Assembly: GCA_013398955.1 (NCBI GenBank)
Contig: VWPU01001316.1
Coordinates: 1-64,000 of the forward strand
Length of the DNA stretch: 64,000 nt
Source: Callaeas wilsoni
Taxonomy: Eukaryota > Chordata > Aves > Passeriformes > Callaeidae
Reading direction: 5' to 3'
Of the stretch, positions 23,682 to 38,600 are shown one piece after another (within the stretch, counting starts at the first letter, position 1; each line of letters begins with the position of its first letter). Made by a program: the position numbers and the translations under genes. A model generated the notes under the pieces. The model did no database searches, was not told the DNA's origin, and was given only the letters and a program-made list of their open reading frames with translations.

Positions 23682-26600
23682 GTAAGCAACAGATATTTGG
23701 TTAATTAAATCTAACTGAATGGTAAAGCCTTATTATGTAAGCATCATGAGAAAAATGTAATTTACAAATGTACCTTGGCAATGCAAAAAGCAAATTTCAG
23801 TTTTTTATTTGGGTATTTTAACTTCTGGTCTATATGTGAGTGATCAGTGTTACAATGAAACCGGAGCCTGAAGTGATCACTGCGAGAATATCAATTAGTA
23901 TGTCTACTGTCTATAAAATGGGTGTCACTTAATTCAAAGGTTGGAGAAAAAATGTATAGGAGAGCTTGGAATTTGGACACCCAAAATGTCATTCTATTAT
24001 TATGCCTTATTATTTTTATTAGAGTTTAAAAACCTCCTGGCTTACAAGACTTGATCTCTGTGTGCAGTCAGAATTGTAAAGTCTGATTTTGCCAGCAACA
24101 ACCCCCCGGTCCCAGTTTTTTCATAAGTTGGCTAATGTTTGTGAGTGAAATTTCTATTATGTGTACAACAATTGAAACTGTTGATGGAGTCCTACTGTGG
24201 GCCCAAATTCCTGTAATGATCTATATTACAAACAGCTCTGACTCTGGACCCCAATAAGTGCTAAGTGCTGTCCAGAGATACACCCTCTGTTTCAAGGACT
24301 CTCTGATGTAAAGGTAAAGTAGCTGTATAGTGGAGTAAAGGAAATAGTATCTCCATTTCAGGAAGAGGTCTTGGGAGTGTATCTGTGCCATAGACAGGTA
24401 AGAAGCCAGATGAGTTAAGCTACACAGTGCTCCAGGTTGCTGCAGCTAGAAATGCTTGGAAATATTTATGGTGAGCAGGGGTATCTTGCACTTGGCTGAA
24501 GGATGGGATATTGGCATGCTGAGACAAAGAAAGGCTGCTAGGCTTGCCTAAGATCTCACAGGAAGCTTGCAGGGGGGCAGAGACTGGATTCTTTATCTCC
24601 TCAATCCCACTGTAGTGCCTGGAGCAGGATGCCAAGCCTGCACTCATGTGGCCCTGATCAAAGTCCACTTTCCCAGTGCAGGAGCAGTTGGTCAGGAGAG
24701 CATCAGCCTGGAGCACACCAGGCAGTGCTGAGGATGCTTTTGGTGTTCCTGTGTGCCCCATTTGGAACCAGCTCGGTGCCTGGGCCTGGTGCTTATGTAG
24801 TCCCCATGGTGTTTAACAGTGCTCTGTAGTGATGACAGACACTTACCAATTCTGAGCAGCCTGACTGGAGACATCAGGCTCCATGCAAGGACTGCTATCC
24901 CAGAGCTGGAAAAGCAGCAATGGTAAGCATGGCAGCTGTAAGAAGATCACTTTAGTTGTAGAGGGTATTAAATACTTAGAACCACATACCCAGTTTTGTG
25001 CTTAGGTTTGCTTTTATAGATCCAATGTCTGAAACGCCTGCTAACTCACCCCGCTCCACTCCCCGGTACTTGAGATATATTAAGGGATTACAGGAACCTT
25101 TCATCTGCATACTACTCAAATCCAGCTCAGGCATGTGGTGACCTATGCTTTATCCCATAGCTATTGTGAGAGTCATTTGATAACTGTGCAGTTTCCCAGG
25201 GCCAAATGTCCATCGGCACACAGTCCATCTCATCACAGTGCTGGGACTAAGTCATCGCCTTAGGTCAGACTCTTCCCTCAGACACACATGGAGGGCTGCT
25301 GTGGAAGTCTGGAGGCAGAATGCAGCATCCTGGCTCTAGACCAAGAGAAGCCTGGGCTGAGTGGGCACAGCAGTCTGTGCAGTAGAGTGTCAGCACTCAG
25401 GAGGCTTAGTACTGCAGGTAGCATTCGTTTTGTCTGAGGAAGATCTACAAAGACAACACAGAGAATACACACATATGTCCTTTAGACTTATTTTTAGCAT
25501 TGTTGTCTGATAGCGTTCAGGAAGTACAAGTCAGTGGTTGGAAGCAGAAAAAATGCTAAGGCTGTTGGTTCTGCCTTTGAGACAGAATTCCTGCTTTGTC
25601 ATTTTGAGTCCTCTTAATCTTCCTCTGAGCCCCTCTGAAAAAGAGTGGAATACTTACCTGTCTTGAAGAGCTGCTGTGAGGCTTTCAAAACAACATTTGC
25701 AAGGGACTTTCAGAGTCTGTGATGTGCGTCATAAACTTTAAATATCTTGGGCCATTGTAGGCAGACATAAGATTAGTATTGTTGTTTGCTCTAGAGCTAG
25801 GTGCTGTCAGTGAAATTTAATCTCAAATATCTCCCCAGCCAAAACAAAGGTTTAAGAAATATGAGCATAGCCATTGTAAGAATATATGACAGAAAAAGTG
25901 CATATACTTTTAATTCACTGTTAGTAATTCTTTACTTCTAACCATTAAAAGGTGGTTTGGCTTGAAATTCAGCATCTTCTATTTAATGTGCATCTAGCTT
26001 TCCACGGTAGGCAAGCAAGAACTAGTGTGAAAGGGGTGGAGAGAGAAAATTTTGTTTTCAGTAATGCCTTAAAGCTTCACAGACCTGTTTAGAAACAACT
26101 TCTATCCTTTTATCCTCTAGAAGGTGGGCAAGAAGGGTCTGCAGCTGTGTCTCATTGCATGAAACCCCTGCTATTTCACTGGTGCTTAGCTGGAGGGAAA
26201 GAAGTGATCTGTATATAAAATAGGGACAGAGCACTGGAAGAGACCCTGTGGGTCTCTGCAATTCATTGGTTTTTATTATCTGCTGTACAGCATCCACTAT
26301 TTCTAAATGTGGCACTGCTCAGAAAACTTTTAAATGTCGATGTGAGAAGAAAAAAAGTGATTCAAAAAATATTGCAAATCCTCCCGGCCAAACAAAAAAC
26401 CTCATTTGGCAAGTGCCTGAGGGCGTTTTTCAGAATAATAACCTTTGAACTTGACAGAAAGTTAGCCACAGCTAGTCTCTTTTTTAATAGGTATCCCAAA
26501 GCAATAGGGAATTTCAGCTGTGTTTTATGTGTAGCAAGACAAATAAGCCCTGATGACGTCAGCAGAGAAGAGTTTTGTTCCCAGACTTGAGCATCAGCAG

Positions 26601-29600
26601 CTGCAGCAGCAGAAGCTCTAGTGTGTTGGGGCAGGTTGCTAAAGCAGGGGACCTATGAATAAAAGGGAAGTTCAAATCAAAATAGTTTTGACTCAAAACG
26701 GGGATCTTTGAGTTAAGAGCCAAGTTCAGGGTTCTTCAATACAGTTGTAATGCCCTACTTAGGGCTGAATAGAAAGGGTGCTGCAGATAAGGCTTATAGA
26801 ATATTAATTCCTCTCAGAGATCCCATACTGGAGAAAATTAATGTGATTTCTAATGGAATAAGTAAATGTATTAGAATTTATTAATCCTATGTCTGTATTC
26901 ATTCCCTTCTAAAGAAAAATGATAGTGTGATCTACCCTCTCCAGAGGGAAGGCCCTTTGCCTACTTGGAAATCATTAAAATAAATCTCAAATGAAGATGA
27001 GATCCAGTGGCACTTTTGTAAAACAGTAGCACAACACCAGCAAGTAACTGCACTGTACCAAGCCAGAGCAGGTCCCTGATCCTGATCCACCAGACAGGGC
27101 GCCAAAGTGCATTTCTACCTCCAGAGACCAAAAACCTCATAGCGATATTTGCTTCACACATGCAGCTTCCCAGGGTTTCTTTTGCTGCTTAATAATATAT
27201 TTTCCACTTTAAAGTGAAATAAGTGGAGAATCTCACAGTGAGGGATCCCAGGATAATGAAGACAGTGAAGATTTCAGGATTTGGGTACTCTTTTATTCAT
27301 GTCCTGCTTACCCAAATATTTGCTGTCCCTGACAAGGGGACACTGAGAGGAGTCCTCTGGCTTTACAGTTAGTGCTGTGGGCAGAAGAGTGAAGAGGATC
27401 TGGGAAATAAAATAAGTTGCCTTTTTCGGTGCATGTGAGGGGTGGACAGAGAAGGACTTCACTTTGTCCTGTTTGCTCAGACTTTGCATTTCCCTGGGGA
27501 GCAGAAAACAGATGAAGCAGGAGAGAGGCTAGGACGGAGGGTTACAGACTCAAAGAACGAGGTCAGGGCCAAAGACCGTGAGCTATAAATGTCACTGAAA
27601 ATCCCAGGCCTCCCTTGCGGCCAGGCACAGAAAACAGTTGGGTGGGCTCTAGGTTTTGTCATCAGGTTGGGAACTTCTCCAGGATTGAGGGAAAGTGGTG
27701 CTGAGCTAAAGATCTGGGAGACAGTATGGGTGGAGAAGGCAGGTAGGCAGATTTTACCTCTCCTTCCTTCTCTCTAACCATCTTCCCTTTTATTTGGCAT
27801 CCAGATTGGGAAGCTTACCCTGCCTCCCAGGCAGTGCTGATAAAATCAGGGACTTTAAAATGAAGAGAAGTTGTATAGAGTAAGACAGTTCAGGGGGGAG
27901 CTGGCCATGCCTAACAGAGTGGGGTAAAAACAGCACAAGGCTTTCAGAAAGTTTATGTGTATTTCAGTGGAATCAGAGTATATGTGAGCTCTGGGAGGAG
28001 AATTAAGAAAATTTCTCATTCTGTAATTACTGAGGATAGCATTTCAAAAGTTCTCACCAGTGAGAGAATAGAGCAAGTTTTTTATTTAGGATTTTTTTTA
28101 GCAGAAATGAATAAATCATGTATTATAAAGCTTATTATTAATTTAAAACAAGCTTTAGATGTATATAGAACTACACAGGAGTCTAACTACATATGGTAAA
28201 GCATCAGCAAATATGTTTGCTGTAAAATGTTGCCCTTAATATTGTATCTAAAGAAGACAAATTGCAATTGCAGATTGGCTGGCTGTCAGCATCTGACATA
28301 AAGGATGAGGTCATTTGACTTAGAAAATAATTTGATAGGAAAGCTACTTTGGAAGTTTACTGTGCCTGTCAGCCCCCAAATCACCCCTGTACTTTTAGAG
28401 ATATTTTTACCGATTCATGGAAGACTGAGTATGGTAGTGAGTCGTGTTGCCCATGTCTGCAGGCCTTACAAACTGTGTAGAGTGTAGGGAGTAGAGGGAA
28501 AACTTGCCTATTTGGGGAGATCTGATCCAAAAAAAAGAATGAACATGGAAGAAAGAGAGAGAGGAAGGTGGGCCTGGGACCAGAAGATACGCAGCAGAAG
28601 AAAGGTAAATGTGCTGAGGATGAGGTTGTAGCATATTTTCAGGTTTCAAAGGGAAGTTTGCATGGAATGTGACAGAGGACGAGAGGGCCTGTGGTGAAAG
28701 GAGCTGGGAAGGAAAAGTGCATGCTGTTTCTTAGAGGGTTTTTGAACTGAGAAGTGGTAAATAAAGCTGAACTTCATTCCTGTGCAGAGGGCCAGCTTGA
28801 GACATATGCAAGCATTTACCACATACCTGAGGCTTTTTGGTAAGCTAAGCTGTAGCTCCTGTAAAAGTGAATTGATCAGCTATCACTGGAGGTACAGCAG
28901 AGTTTTGTGCCTGTCATCACATCAGTTCAGCTAAATCAGAGCATGGACATAAAAATTGCTCTAGGGAGATTTTACTTTTCTTTTGCATTGGGAATATCTG
29001 ACTTGGCTTTGACAGCTGTTTCATTGATACTTATAGAGCCAAAGCGGCTGCTGATTAGCTGGAACCCCCATTAGCTAAAACTAAGCTTGGCCCTCTCTGC
29101 CCGCTCTGCTGCCCAGCAGCTCTCCAGAGCTCTCTGCAGCCAAGCTGCTGATGGGTCCCATGCCATCCCCACTCCTGGGGCCTGGTAAAATGTCTCTAAG
29201 GTCAGCTGTTTACATCAGTTGCTGCAATGGGAATTTTCCCTGGCTGTATGAAGAGATTTTTGGAGTCCTTTTGAACTGCTGCAGCTTTATATGCCAGACA
29301 TATACCTCAGGGGAGCGGAGGAGGGCGTGTGAGAATCTCATTTGAGGTTTCCAACCCTTTGGCAGAAACAGAGAGTCAAAACAGGATATTTCTCCTTCAA
29401 AGAACAAGCAGAAGGGGAAATTCTTTTAAGAGTAAAAAGTAACCCTTTAGACATAAGAAAATTAGCAAGGACTTTCACTGCGTTTTCTATGTTCATCTTG
29501 GGCCTCTCTGAAAGATCTTTTTAAATGAGCCTGCTCTCTATTTGCTGTTCAGTCTATTCTTAGGAATAGTCTGGTTTGCTCTGGTTTGCTGGAAGACTTA

Positions 29601-32600
29601 CTTAGATGACTCAGATATTGACTGGAAGCTTTCTCAACACTGCTGCGAGGAGGGGCCATTGAGCAACCAGTCTCTTGAGCTAAACGTCTGCTAAAAGCAA
29701 AGAGCTGCACCCACGCATGTAAGGTGTATTGAGATCAGCTTCTGACATCCTTACTCCCACTGAACAGCCCTTTATTCCATGAATCCCATTGCTTCCAGCA
29801 GGGCTGCTAATGAACTAAGGCCCTATCCATGTTTAAGCAAAGGGGGCGGATTTGGCTGCCTGTACTCCTGCCTAGCAGGGAATTGGTAAGAATTCGCCAA
29901 GCCTTATACTGTAGCTTTCATTCTATATTGCATCCTTTTTTTTTGGTACAGTATTTATATTCTTTCTTAATGGTCATTTTACTCTGAAAATTTCAGAACA
30001 TGTATCACCTGGGACAGATTCACCAAATGTAGAATTACAGTAACAGCTGTTTTGGTGATTTTGAATCTTGAGATCCTGTTGGATCTGCAGCAGGAGCATC
30101 ACATTTGGTTTTACCTAAGTTATCCATGGAGATTTTGCTGGGTGGTGGTCTTGGGTTGGTTCATGTGACAGGACTGCTTTGTGACTTAGTAGGGATGAGC
30201 AGATCATTTTTGAGGAACCACTGAAGAAGGTATTTAGGAACTTGATATTTGCTAGGTTTTGTGAAACCAAAACAACTTGCTGCCCACTGGAAATTGCTTG
30301 TCTTGTGAAGTTCTTTGCAGAGGCTCTGAACTCTTCTGTTCAGTGCAACTCCTGAGCAGTGCCAAAATTAATGGTACAATGTGTATAAGTGCAACTCATA
30401 ATAGGTGAGGGTTGTGGACTGGCTCTAGAGACAAGGATTACTTATTTAGTTTCACTGGGGTCAGGAATCTGTTCCCTCCCACTTGCTCACAGCCTCTTCC
30501 AGAACAAGCAGGGTAGGCAATAACTCTTGTATAAAAATTATCTGGGAAGTATTTTGAACCTCATCTCTTCTCTAAAAGTGACAGCTACTCTTTATGCACA
30601 GCAGAAGTACAGAACATTCACAAGCCACTTGTACCTTTCCTTTCAAAAGCAAGTAAATACAACAACCTAAAACTTCTTCCTGAACTCCTGTGAGATTTCA
30701 TGATTCAGGAATTTGGAGAATGAATCACAAAACTCTTCAATAAGGGATACTAACAGAGATGTTATCGATTTGAAAACAATATCAACAGTTGCAGAATATT
30801 TTTAGAGACTTTTTTCCTCCAAGTTTTCAATTTTATTCTCAGTTTGCTGAAAACCTCAGTGTTCTCTGCTGCTTCAGCTAGTGCTGAGCAGGCTGATGCA
30901 TCACTAAAATAATTTCCATGTCAAGGCAGCTGTTTATAGTGAATAGGAGTTAAATGACAAGTTGTTCCAGGAGCTCTGGAACAAGTAGAGCCTGATTTTC
31001 TCCAGATCTGTGTCTCATGACTGACTCTCATTTGTTCCCATAACTGGAGAATTTCTTACAATATTTTGCTATGCAGACTGTTGCATTGTGTCTTGTGTAC
31101 AATCATTATATAGGCTTCTCCTCACAGAGAACATATATTAGATACATTTATAGAGTTCCTTTTTTCCTTTGAGTCATTGATTTTTAGAAGGGTGATAAAG
31201 GATCACGTCTTTGATATTTCAAGCATTTTCCCATCAGCTTCCTGAAGTATTTAGTAGAGGCCAGATAAAGAGATTGACAGGCAGACACATGTCTACAGAC
31301 ACATTGTGATACTGTAAGTCCCGTTTCCTTGGGAAAGCATAATAATCATAGCAAGTATTATGCAAACATTACTAAAGGGCATGCAAAACCAAGGTAAATG
31401 GATAAGATAGCATAACCTGAGGAGAAAATTATTAGGAAACAACCCAGAATAAGTCATACAGCATGGGGTTTTTGTAATAAACCAGTGTGCTTTGGTGTTG
31501 GTTTAAACGAACATCTGTAAACTGAGTTTGTTTGGAAACCATGCTAGCTTATAAAAAAGCACTGATACTTTCATGTATTTTTTTTAATAAATAAGATACA
31601 AAATATGGTAATGTATTTTTTGTATAATTTCTGATTGTGGTTAAACACCTGTGACTGATGGCACCCAGCTACATTACAGAAAACTTGTCAGTATTTTATC
31701 TTTTCTGTTACAGCAAGCTAACTTCTGGGCCTGAGCTATCTCTCTGTGAAAGCACGTATTGTTGTATAGTCAGCAGAAGCCAAATAATACCTCAGAGTAA
31801 AATAATGAGTTTGACTCTCAATGGCATCTTTTTGGCAATGTAACATGAATGTAAATGTATAGATCTGATTTCACTATGATGAGCTCTTCATGGGAACATT
31901 GGGCCTGGTGTGAGCTGGTCTATGTGAGAGACATGTACTGTTAGGTCATGTAAGAGCCTATAATAATTTCCCTCTATGATTATGCTGGCATTATTTATAC
32001 CAGTATTAACCTCTTGTTAATACTGGTATAAAGGACCTTATTCCTAAACCAGAGTAAGTGAAAATAATAGTGTAGAAAATTTGTATACAAGTGCATCTGA
32101 TCACCTGCCAAGTGGTTCTAATACTTTGCTTAGAGCTTGCCTGCCATGGGTAAGCAATCCATGCAAATCCGTTATGTAATGAAACCTGTCATGACATTTC
32201 CTGTGGCCTGTGAGACAGAATTGCTGTGAATCATGGTGTCTTTCTTTGCTGACATGTATGCTGTAGTTGATGCAATATTTTTTTGTTTTGCAGGTGATTT
32301 TCAAAGCTAAGTCGAAGTATTCCCCAGAGCTACTGAAATACAGGTAAGAACTATGCAAACATTCAATGTGGTAAAGAAGAGCAGCCGTGCTGTTTTGAGA
32401 AATATATTTTCTAATTTGTGGTGCTCATATCTCAGCTATTCATATTTTTATACCAATGTTTTATGGTGATGGTTCTGAAGCCACCTTCTTCCTATGACCT
32501 TTAGGAGACTGTCCTTTCCCAGCACAAGGATCATTTTTAGATAGTCGCATACTTCAAATGCAAATATTTCAAATGCAAGCAGAAAAAACCTACCCTGGAG

Positions 32601-35600
32601 ATTTGTTTACTGGTTTTAACATTTGTATTACTAGGTAAATTCAGATCCAGTGCTGAAGAAGCAGAGTGACGTTTTGGTTTTTTTGACAGGAAAGAGTGGA
32701 TATGTTTTAATCTGTGAAGTCAGTGGTAACAGAAGTCTTAAAAGTTTGGGGAAGATGACAGACGAGTTGTGAAGGGAAAGAGCTAGGGAGAATGGATTCA
32801 GTTTGGTGATATGTTTAGGAGCTTATAGATAACCTCCCCTAACTCCATAGAGTTGAGTTTATGGTAGATTTGCATTTAGGTGGAGAGATTCATTTGGCAT
32901 CTTGTTGAGGAGAAGAAGCTGTCAGAAGATGTACTTGAAAGAACCCCAAAGGGCAAAAATGCCCAGAAAGCTCAGGAAGAGCTCAATAAATTAATGTTTG
33001 TTGTGGCAAAGCTCAAAAGCCTCAGTTGGGCAATGCTGTTTAGAAGGAGGGGAGAGAAAGAGAGGTTGTCTCCATTCTAAAGAAAGAAATTTACAATATG
33101 AATTCAGGATAGGAAAACAGAATAATTTTAAACTGCAATCTGACTCATTACTTGCTGACTGTTAGGAAAGCATTACTACTATATCAACAGGGCAAGTATT
33201 ATCACTGTCCTTGCCCTAGAAAGTTTGTTATCCTGCTGGGCTTTCATACAGCTTGTGGGGCAATCATCTGAACCAAGTGCTTTGGGAACCACATTTGGTA
33301 TAAAGGCAGTACAGTGAGAGCAGGCTTGAGGAGGGCTGTGCTTTGGCTGGTGAGGGCATGGGAAACGCAGGGTGTGACGGCTGACTCAGGAATGTGGACT
33401 CCAGGCTGAACTGCAGCTTTGACCCCCTCTTTTTTGCTCTGGTTCCTGTGGGCAGAAAATCCAGGAGTATGGGCTGGCAGACAAGCCAAGCACGCCCCAG
33501 GCAGGTCCCCACAGTGCAGGCGTGCGTGCCCTTGGTGGGGCACACAGGCAGGAGAGACAAAGAGGATTGCTTTGCACAGAGCCTGTGCTGCAGGTCAGCC
33601 TGGTGGAGGACTGTCTGTGGACAGGTTCCTGCGTGGCTTTAGAAGTGAGAGGTAGCAGTTTTGAACCTCATCTATTACCGATGTTTGTGGCTAGGCTTTA
33701 TTCATGAAAACGACTTGAAAATGTCTTTCTTGAAGGGCAGGGAGGTCGTGGTATTTAGTCAATGCCTATGAAGTGACTACATTAGCAACCTGCATGTAGC
33801 TCTTGGAGCATTTGTGTTCCTAAATACTAATGTGCTGTGGCTAGAATTACTCATGCGCAGACTACCCTCCTCATGACAGCTCCATGTCTACCCTGACTCT
33901 TCCCTACTGGATTTCTAATACAAATCATGCTTGGATCTGGCCTAGGTTTTTCTTTCTTGTTCAGTTTTATTGGTAAGGGTTTTCAGTTTGTTTTAACATC
34001 TAGATCTCAGCATGAGTGTGGTTAGTCTGTCTAAAAGAGCTATATTAATAAAGCTGACCTTGTTTCCTTCTTGCACAGGGCAATTGAAGTGTTGTAATAT
34101 GTGCACACCCACAGATGAAGTTCTGAATCTTAATTGTAACAAGCTAGTGAAAGAACGCAGACTCACATAGTGGTTTGTGTTGGAAAGGACCTTTAAAAAT
34201 CATCTAATCCAACCCACATCCCATGGGCAGGGACATCTTTAATTAGATCAGGTTGCTGAGATCCTGAGGAAGAAATGAATGATGAAAACATACAAGGCCT
34301 ACAGACAGGTCTGGAATGTGCACTTACTGAATCTGATTTTTCCTCATTACTGAATGTCTACTTTTTGTTTTTTCCCTCCGTTTTCCTTAATAAGTGTCAG
34401 TCCTTATTGCCTAGTATTGTCATTTTTGCAACAGATGATGGCAACATAAATGGGGCAACTGAGAGGTAGGGAGGTAGGACTGCTTTTACAAAATTGACAC
34501 AGGTCTCAGAAATCAGAATCATATCAGGTACAAAAAAAAAAAAAAAGATGAAATCCTATCAGGGATCCGGAATCTTAAGCAAACTTTTTTCAGAACAGCC
34601 TTCACAATATTAGTAAAAGAGATCAAGGTGAAGCCTGTGTCAGCCCAATTTCATATTTAAACAGTCCTTCTGCCTGTCTCCCTGGGCTTGGGGATTTCTT
34701 ACTGTGACCAGATTTGGATGAGGCTTGCCGTGCTGTGTGTGCATGTGTTGTTACGCACAAGCCTCAGGCACTGCATACAAAATACAGTACTTTCAAACAG
34801 ATTTTCTTGTTAAACAAGGCAAAGCTCACTGCATTTATCTGAGGTTTTCTTTTCATCTCAAAGAAAAAACTTATGAGTGCATTCGGCCTGACATAGAAAG
34901 AACAGAATACCCTGGCATGTGTCTTCCCCAGCCAAACCAGATTACGCACAGCTCCTTTAAAGACTAGTCCCAAAGTGGGGATTAGGCACAACAGGCCTTT
35001 GAACTTTCACTTGCACTTTCACTGATGCAATCTGGAAGCACCTCTCCTGCCCTGCTTTTCTGTTTTCTATAAAACTCCATATGCTTCTTCATGCCTTGTA
35101 GGTGCCCTTGTTGTTGAGCTGTAAAGATATTCTCTGCCTTTAATCTGCTGAGACCCTAAAACTTCTGAGAGAGACAGCCTGCATCTCCATCAGTGCTTAT
35201 CCATAAGTTCAGCAACAATGCTTCTGTAGCATTGCAAATCGGGCAGCCGCTTCCTCAGCCACATCATGTTCATAAGGGGGTTGGGAGATCATTGTGTGAA
35301 GAGCTGCACAACTGACCGGCCACGACAGCTCACCCTGGCACATAAGGCAGTGTGTGGGCACGAGAGCATGACAGTGCTTTTTTTTTTTTTGCTAAAGTCT
35401 GCAAAGGAGGAGCCTGGCCAGGAAGCCTCTGAGCCTTGCTGATTGCAAGCCAGCTTGATGCTGCGTGCCAGCATGCAGGCTGTGCTGCAGCAGAAGGCTC
35501 TGCTGGGTAAGGTGAGCAGAAGGAGGGCATGTCCTTAACCATCCCACAAGCAAGGCAGCCTGTAAGAGTGTGCCTTTCCTCACAAGCCCCCACAAGGGGA

Positions 35601-38600
35601 CTAGAGATGGGACTTCGGGAGGGGAAGGAAAGGAAGATATGTGACGACTATTTAAAGACTTTTGAGGTACTAATAAAAGCTGTAAATGTGCCATCATTAC
35701 AGAGGAAACCACGTGAGAGAGGAGTTTCAGGAGTGCAATGCTTCCAGCGTTAGACTATGTGATTTAAAGGAACTACCTCCATCTGCTTATCCTAAAAACA
35801 GAGCCCTGCCCTGGAAAATTAAGAATGAGCACAATATTCCTGCTGAGAGGGAATTTCCGTGCCTGGCAAGGAAAAAACAGCATCCTTGCCCACTTCCAGA
35901 TATAGCTGGAAAGAAGGGCATTGATTCGCAAGTTTTCAGGCTTTAAGTTCTCGCTGTAACATATTTAAAATATCTCAAAGGCATAGCTCCTCCTTTCTTG
36001 CCCTCTGAAAAGAAACCAGCTATGCTTCAGCTTTGTAGTTGCATTGATGCTAACCCACAAGAATAAGAATGTGTGTAAGGAAAAGATCCCTATTGGGTAA
36101 GGTATTATTAAACAATTGGAACTGCATTCCTCAGGGACAGTCTGTATGTTTGTTGTCAGCCAAAATCAAAGTTCCCAACAGGCATGAAAAGCTGTGGCCA
36201 AAACCTCTTGTTCGGTGACTGCAGATTATGAATCGTATCAGTAATTGCTTTAGTCAGCAATGAAAGTGAACTAAGCAAATACCTGAAATGGAAACATGCT
36301 TTTCTTGGGGTTTTTTAAGTGGAAAGCCCCACAGTTCTGTGTAGGCATAAAGAGGAATTAGAAGCAGTTTTCCTTGATTACGTGGTGTGCTTGTATTGCG
36401 GGTATCAGTGCTGGGTATGTTGGAAAAATACCAGATGGATAAAAACAGTCTAACCCCTGGGCTTCTGTCTGTCACATTTTGGTTCCAGGTCTGCTTCTGT
36501 GGTTGTGTAAACATACCTTTTTCCTGGTCTAGGTGCAAAGATGCCAACCCAGAATCAAAATGCATAGTTAAAGTTCTTCATGTTTCTTTCAAGAGGTTGA
36601 CCATGACCGAATTGTTCAGGAAAAGAGACAGAGACGGATGCTAGGGAACCAGTAACTTAGAGATTTTTCCTGCTCTTAGGCACTTCCCTAATTTGATATG
36701 AAATCTGATGGCAAACATTAGCAATCAGTGATGCTTTATATGGCAGTAGTGGTGTAGTAAAACCAGGGTCAAAACCAGTCCATTCCAGGCAACTTAGCCT
36801 TTGGAGATGTTTCTTGTGGCAGTGAGTAGGCAGAGGGTTTGTGCTGTATATGAAGTGCACAGTCAAAGAAGGTACATGTATATTTTAAATAGTTTTCAAG
36901 AACTGTGCTATTGTATTTTTGCTGCAGTCTTCCATGTTTTGCTGCTTGATATTACTTTCTTTACTCACAGCTTGTTGTGTAACTGTAAAAACAAGTTTGA
37001 AATGAGCTAGGTTGATCTCTCCAGCAATCTGGAGCACTTTGATTTTGGCTCAGGCAGCTGGTTACTCTGTCGGCTGTGGCAGCCCAACACAGGCAGATTT
37101 CGTTTCTCAGAATGCAACTTCCATTGCATGATTGACACTTGCTGAACAATGTTGCTAAAACTGTTTTCTTCTCACTCTCCCAGGTTGCCCCTCTACCTGG
37201 CTTCTCTTTTCATAAGTCTCCTCTTCCTTTTGGTGAATTTAACATGTGCAGTATTGGTGAGGACACAGAATTCAGAGAGAAAAATCATTGTCTCTGTCCG
37301 GGTGGCAATTAATGACACATTGTTTGTGCTGTGCGCTGTTTCACTCTCCATCTGCCTGTATAAGATCTCCAAGATGTCTTTAGCCAACATTTACTTGGAG
37401 TCCAAGGTAAGGTACATTTTCAGTTCTTTTCAAGTACCTTCTGATATACAAGGGCAGTGCAAGGCAAAGCCACAAAGCCTGGGAGCTGGAGGCCTTAAAC
37501 TTCCCAGCCATTGACTGGCCTTTGTGTACAGTACATGAATTAAATGGTAGCAAGGGAGCTTTGGGTTAAAGCTAGTGATCACAAATATGTATTTTTGAGT
37601 CAGATTTTGCATAACTTATCGGCTGGAGTTTCTCACAGCTCTTTTTGAAGCGGACACTGCTTTCTCTGGGCCCTTTGTCTGAAGACCACTTCATTTCAGT
37701 ACTGCTACATAGCAGTGGCCTGTACTCCAAAAGCCTTCAGCTTGTCAAGTCATTGACTAAGTTAACTGTTTAAGGTAGCAGCATGCTGAAGATAAGCCAG
37801 ACAGAGAAATATGAATCACCTTTTATACATTTGCATACTCTTATATATATTCCTATAGATAATACAGATGTTTTAAAAGACTTAATACATTATAACTTAG
37901 TCTGCTGGGGACAAGGAGTAGAAAGTGTCTCCTATTATTCTACAGGATGTCCTTTAAAGAATTATTGTTAGGTTCACATCTTTGGCCACATTCAGTAGTC
38001 AAGGAACCGGGTGGCATCACATAAGCATGTAGTGTTTAGTATAAAATCAGTGAAGATATTTTGTATCTATAAATAAGAAACGGGACTTTCAAAAGTCCTT
38101 GCACTTGCAGTAGACAGTTAAATCTTAAATTATCAGTTTAACCAGTAACACATTGCCATTACCACAACAAATCCTTCAAAAATCCAAGGTTCAGCTGCTA
38201 TTTAGAAAACCTTGTCATAAAATTCCTCTCTCCATTTACTTAATCAGATGAAATAAGTACATTTCCTGTTTAATCAAATCTGGGCCATGCTGCATAACAA
38301 CTAAAAGTTCAGGGCTGAATAGAAGATTTAAAAACACAGCTTAGTTTTGTTTCTTTCAAGCCTGTCATTTGCTGACCAAAGGGCACTGGCAATGGATTAT
38401 TTTTATTAGTAAAAAAAGTTTTTCTTGTGCTGCGAATCACAGGAGCACAAATCTCTGTAACAAAGCAATGTTAACCTAAGAGAGGCTTTGGTTTTGTTTT
38501 TGTTTGGTTTTGGTTTTGTTCTATTTTCTCCTCCTGCAGGAAACCCAACCTTCCTTACTTCAAGCTGTTTCACAAAACCCAAAGTATCTCTAACATGCAG

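Larger units (their letters stand above)
23682..32293 (+). other. GPR137B: GPR137B intron 1 (8.6 kb)
   Basis: No exon of another gene is visible. The intron holds a CRE/MARE-like site at 26551-26564 and a striking perfect inverted repeat at 31994-32032, 261 bp before exon 2. A tandem 11-mer duplication (CTGGTTTGCT type) lies at 29570-29591. Confidence 0.8.

Noticed and set aside
26058..26315. 85-codon frame on the - strand in GPR137B intron 1
   Set aside because: It has some coding-like sequence but no recognised domain and no consistent splice sites.
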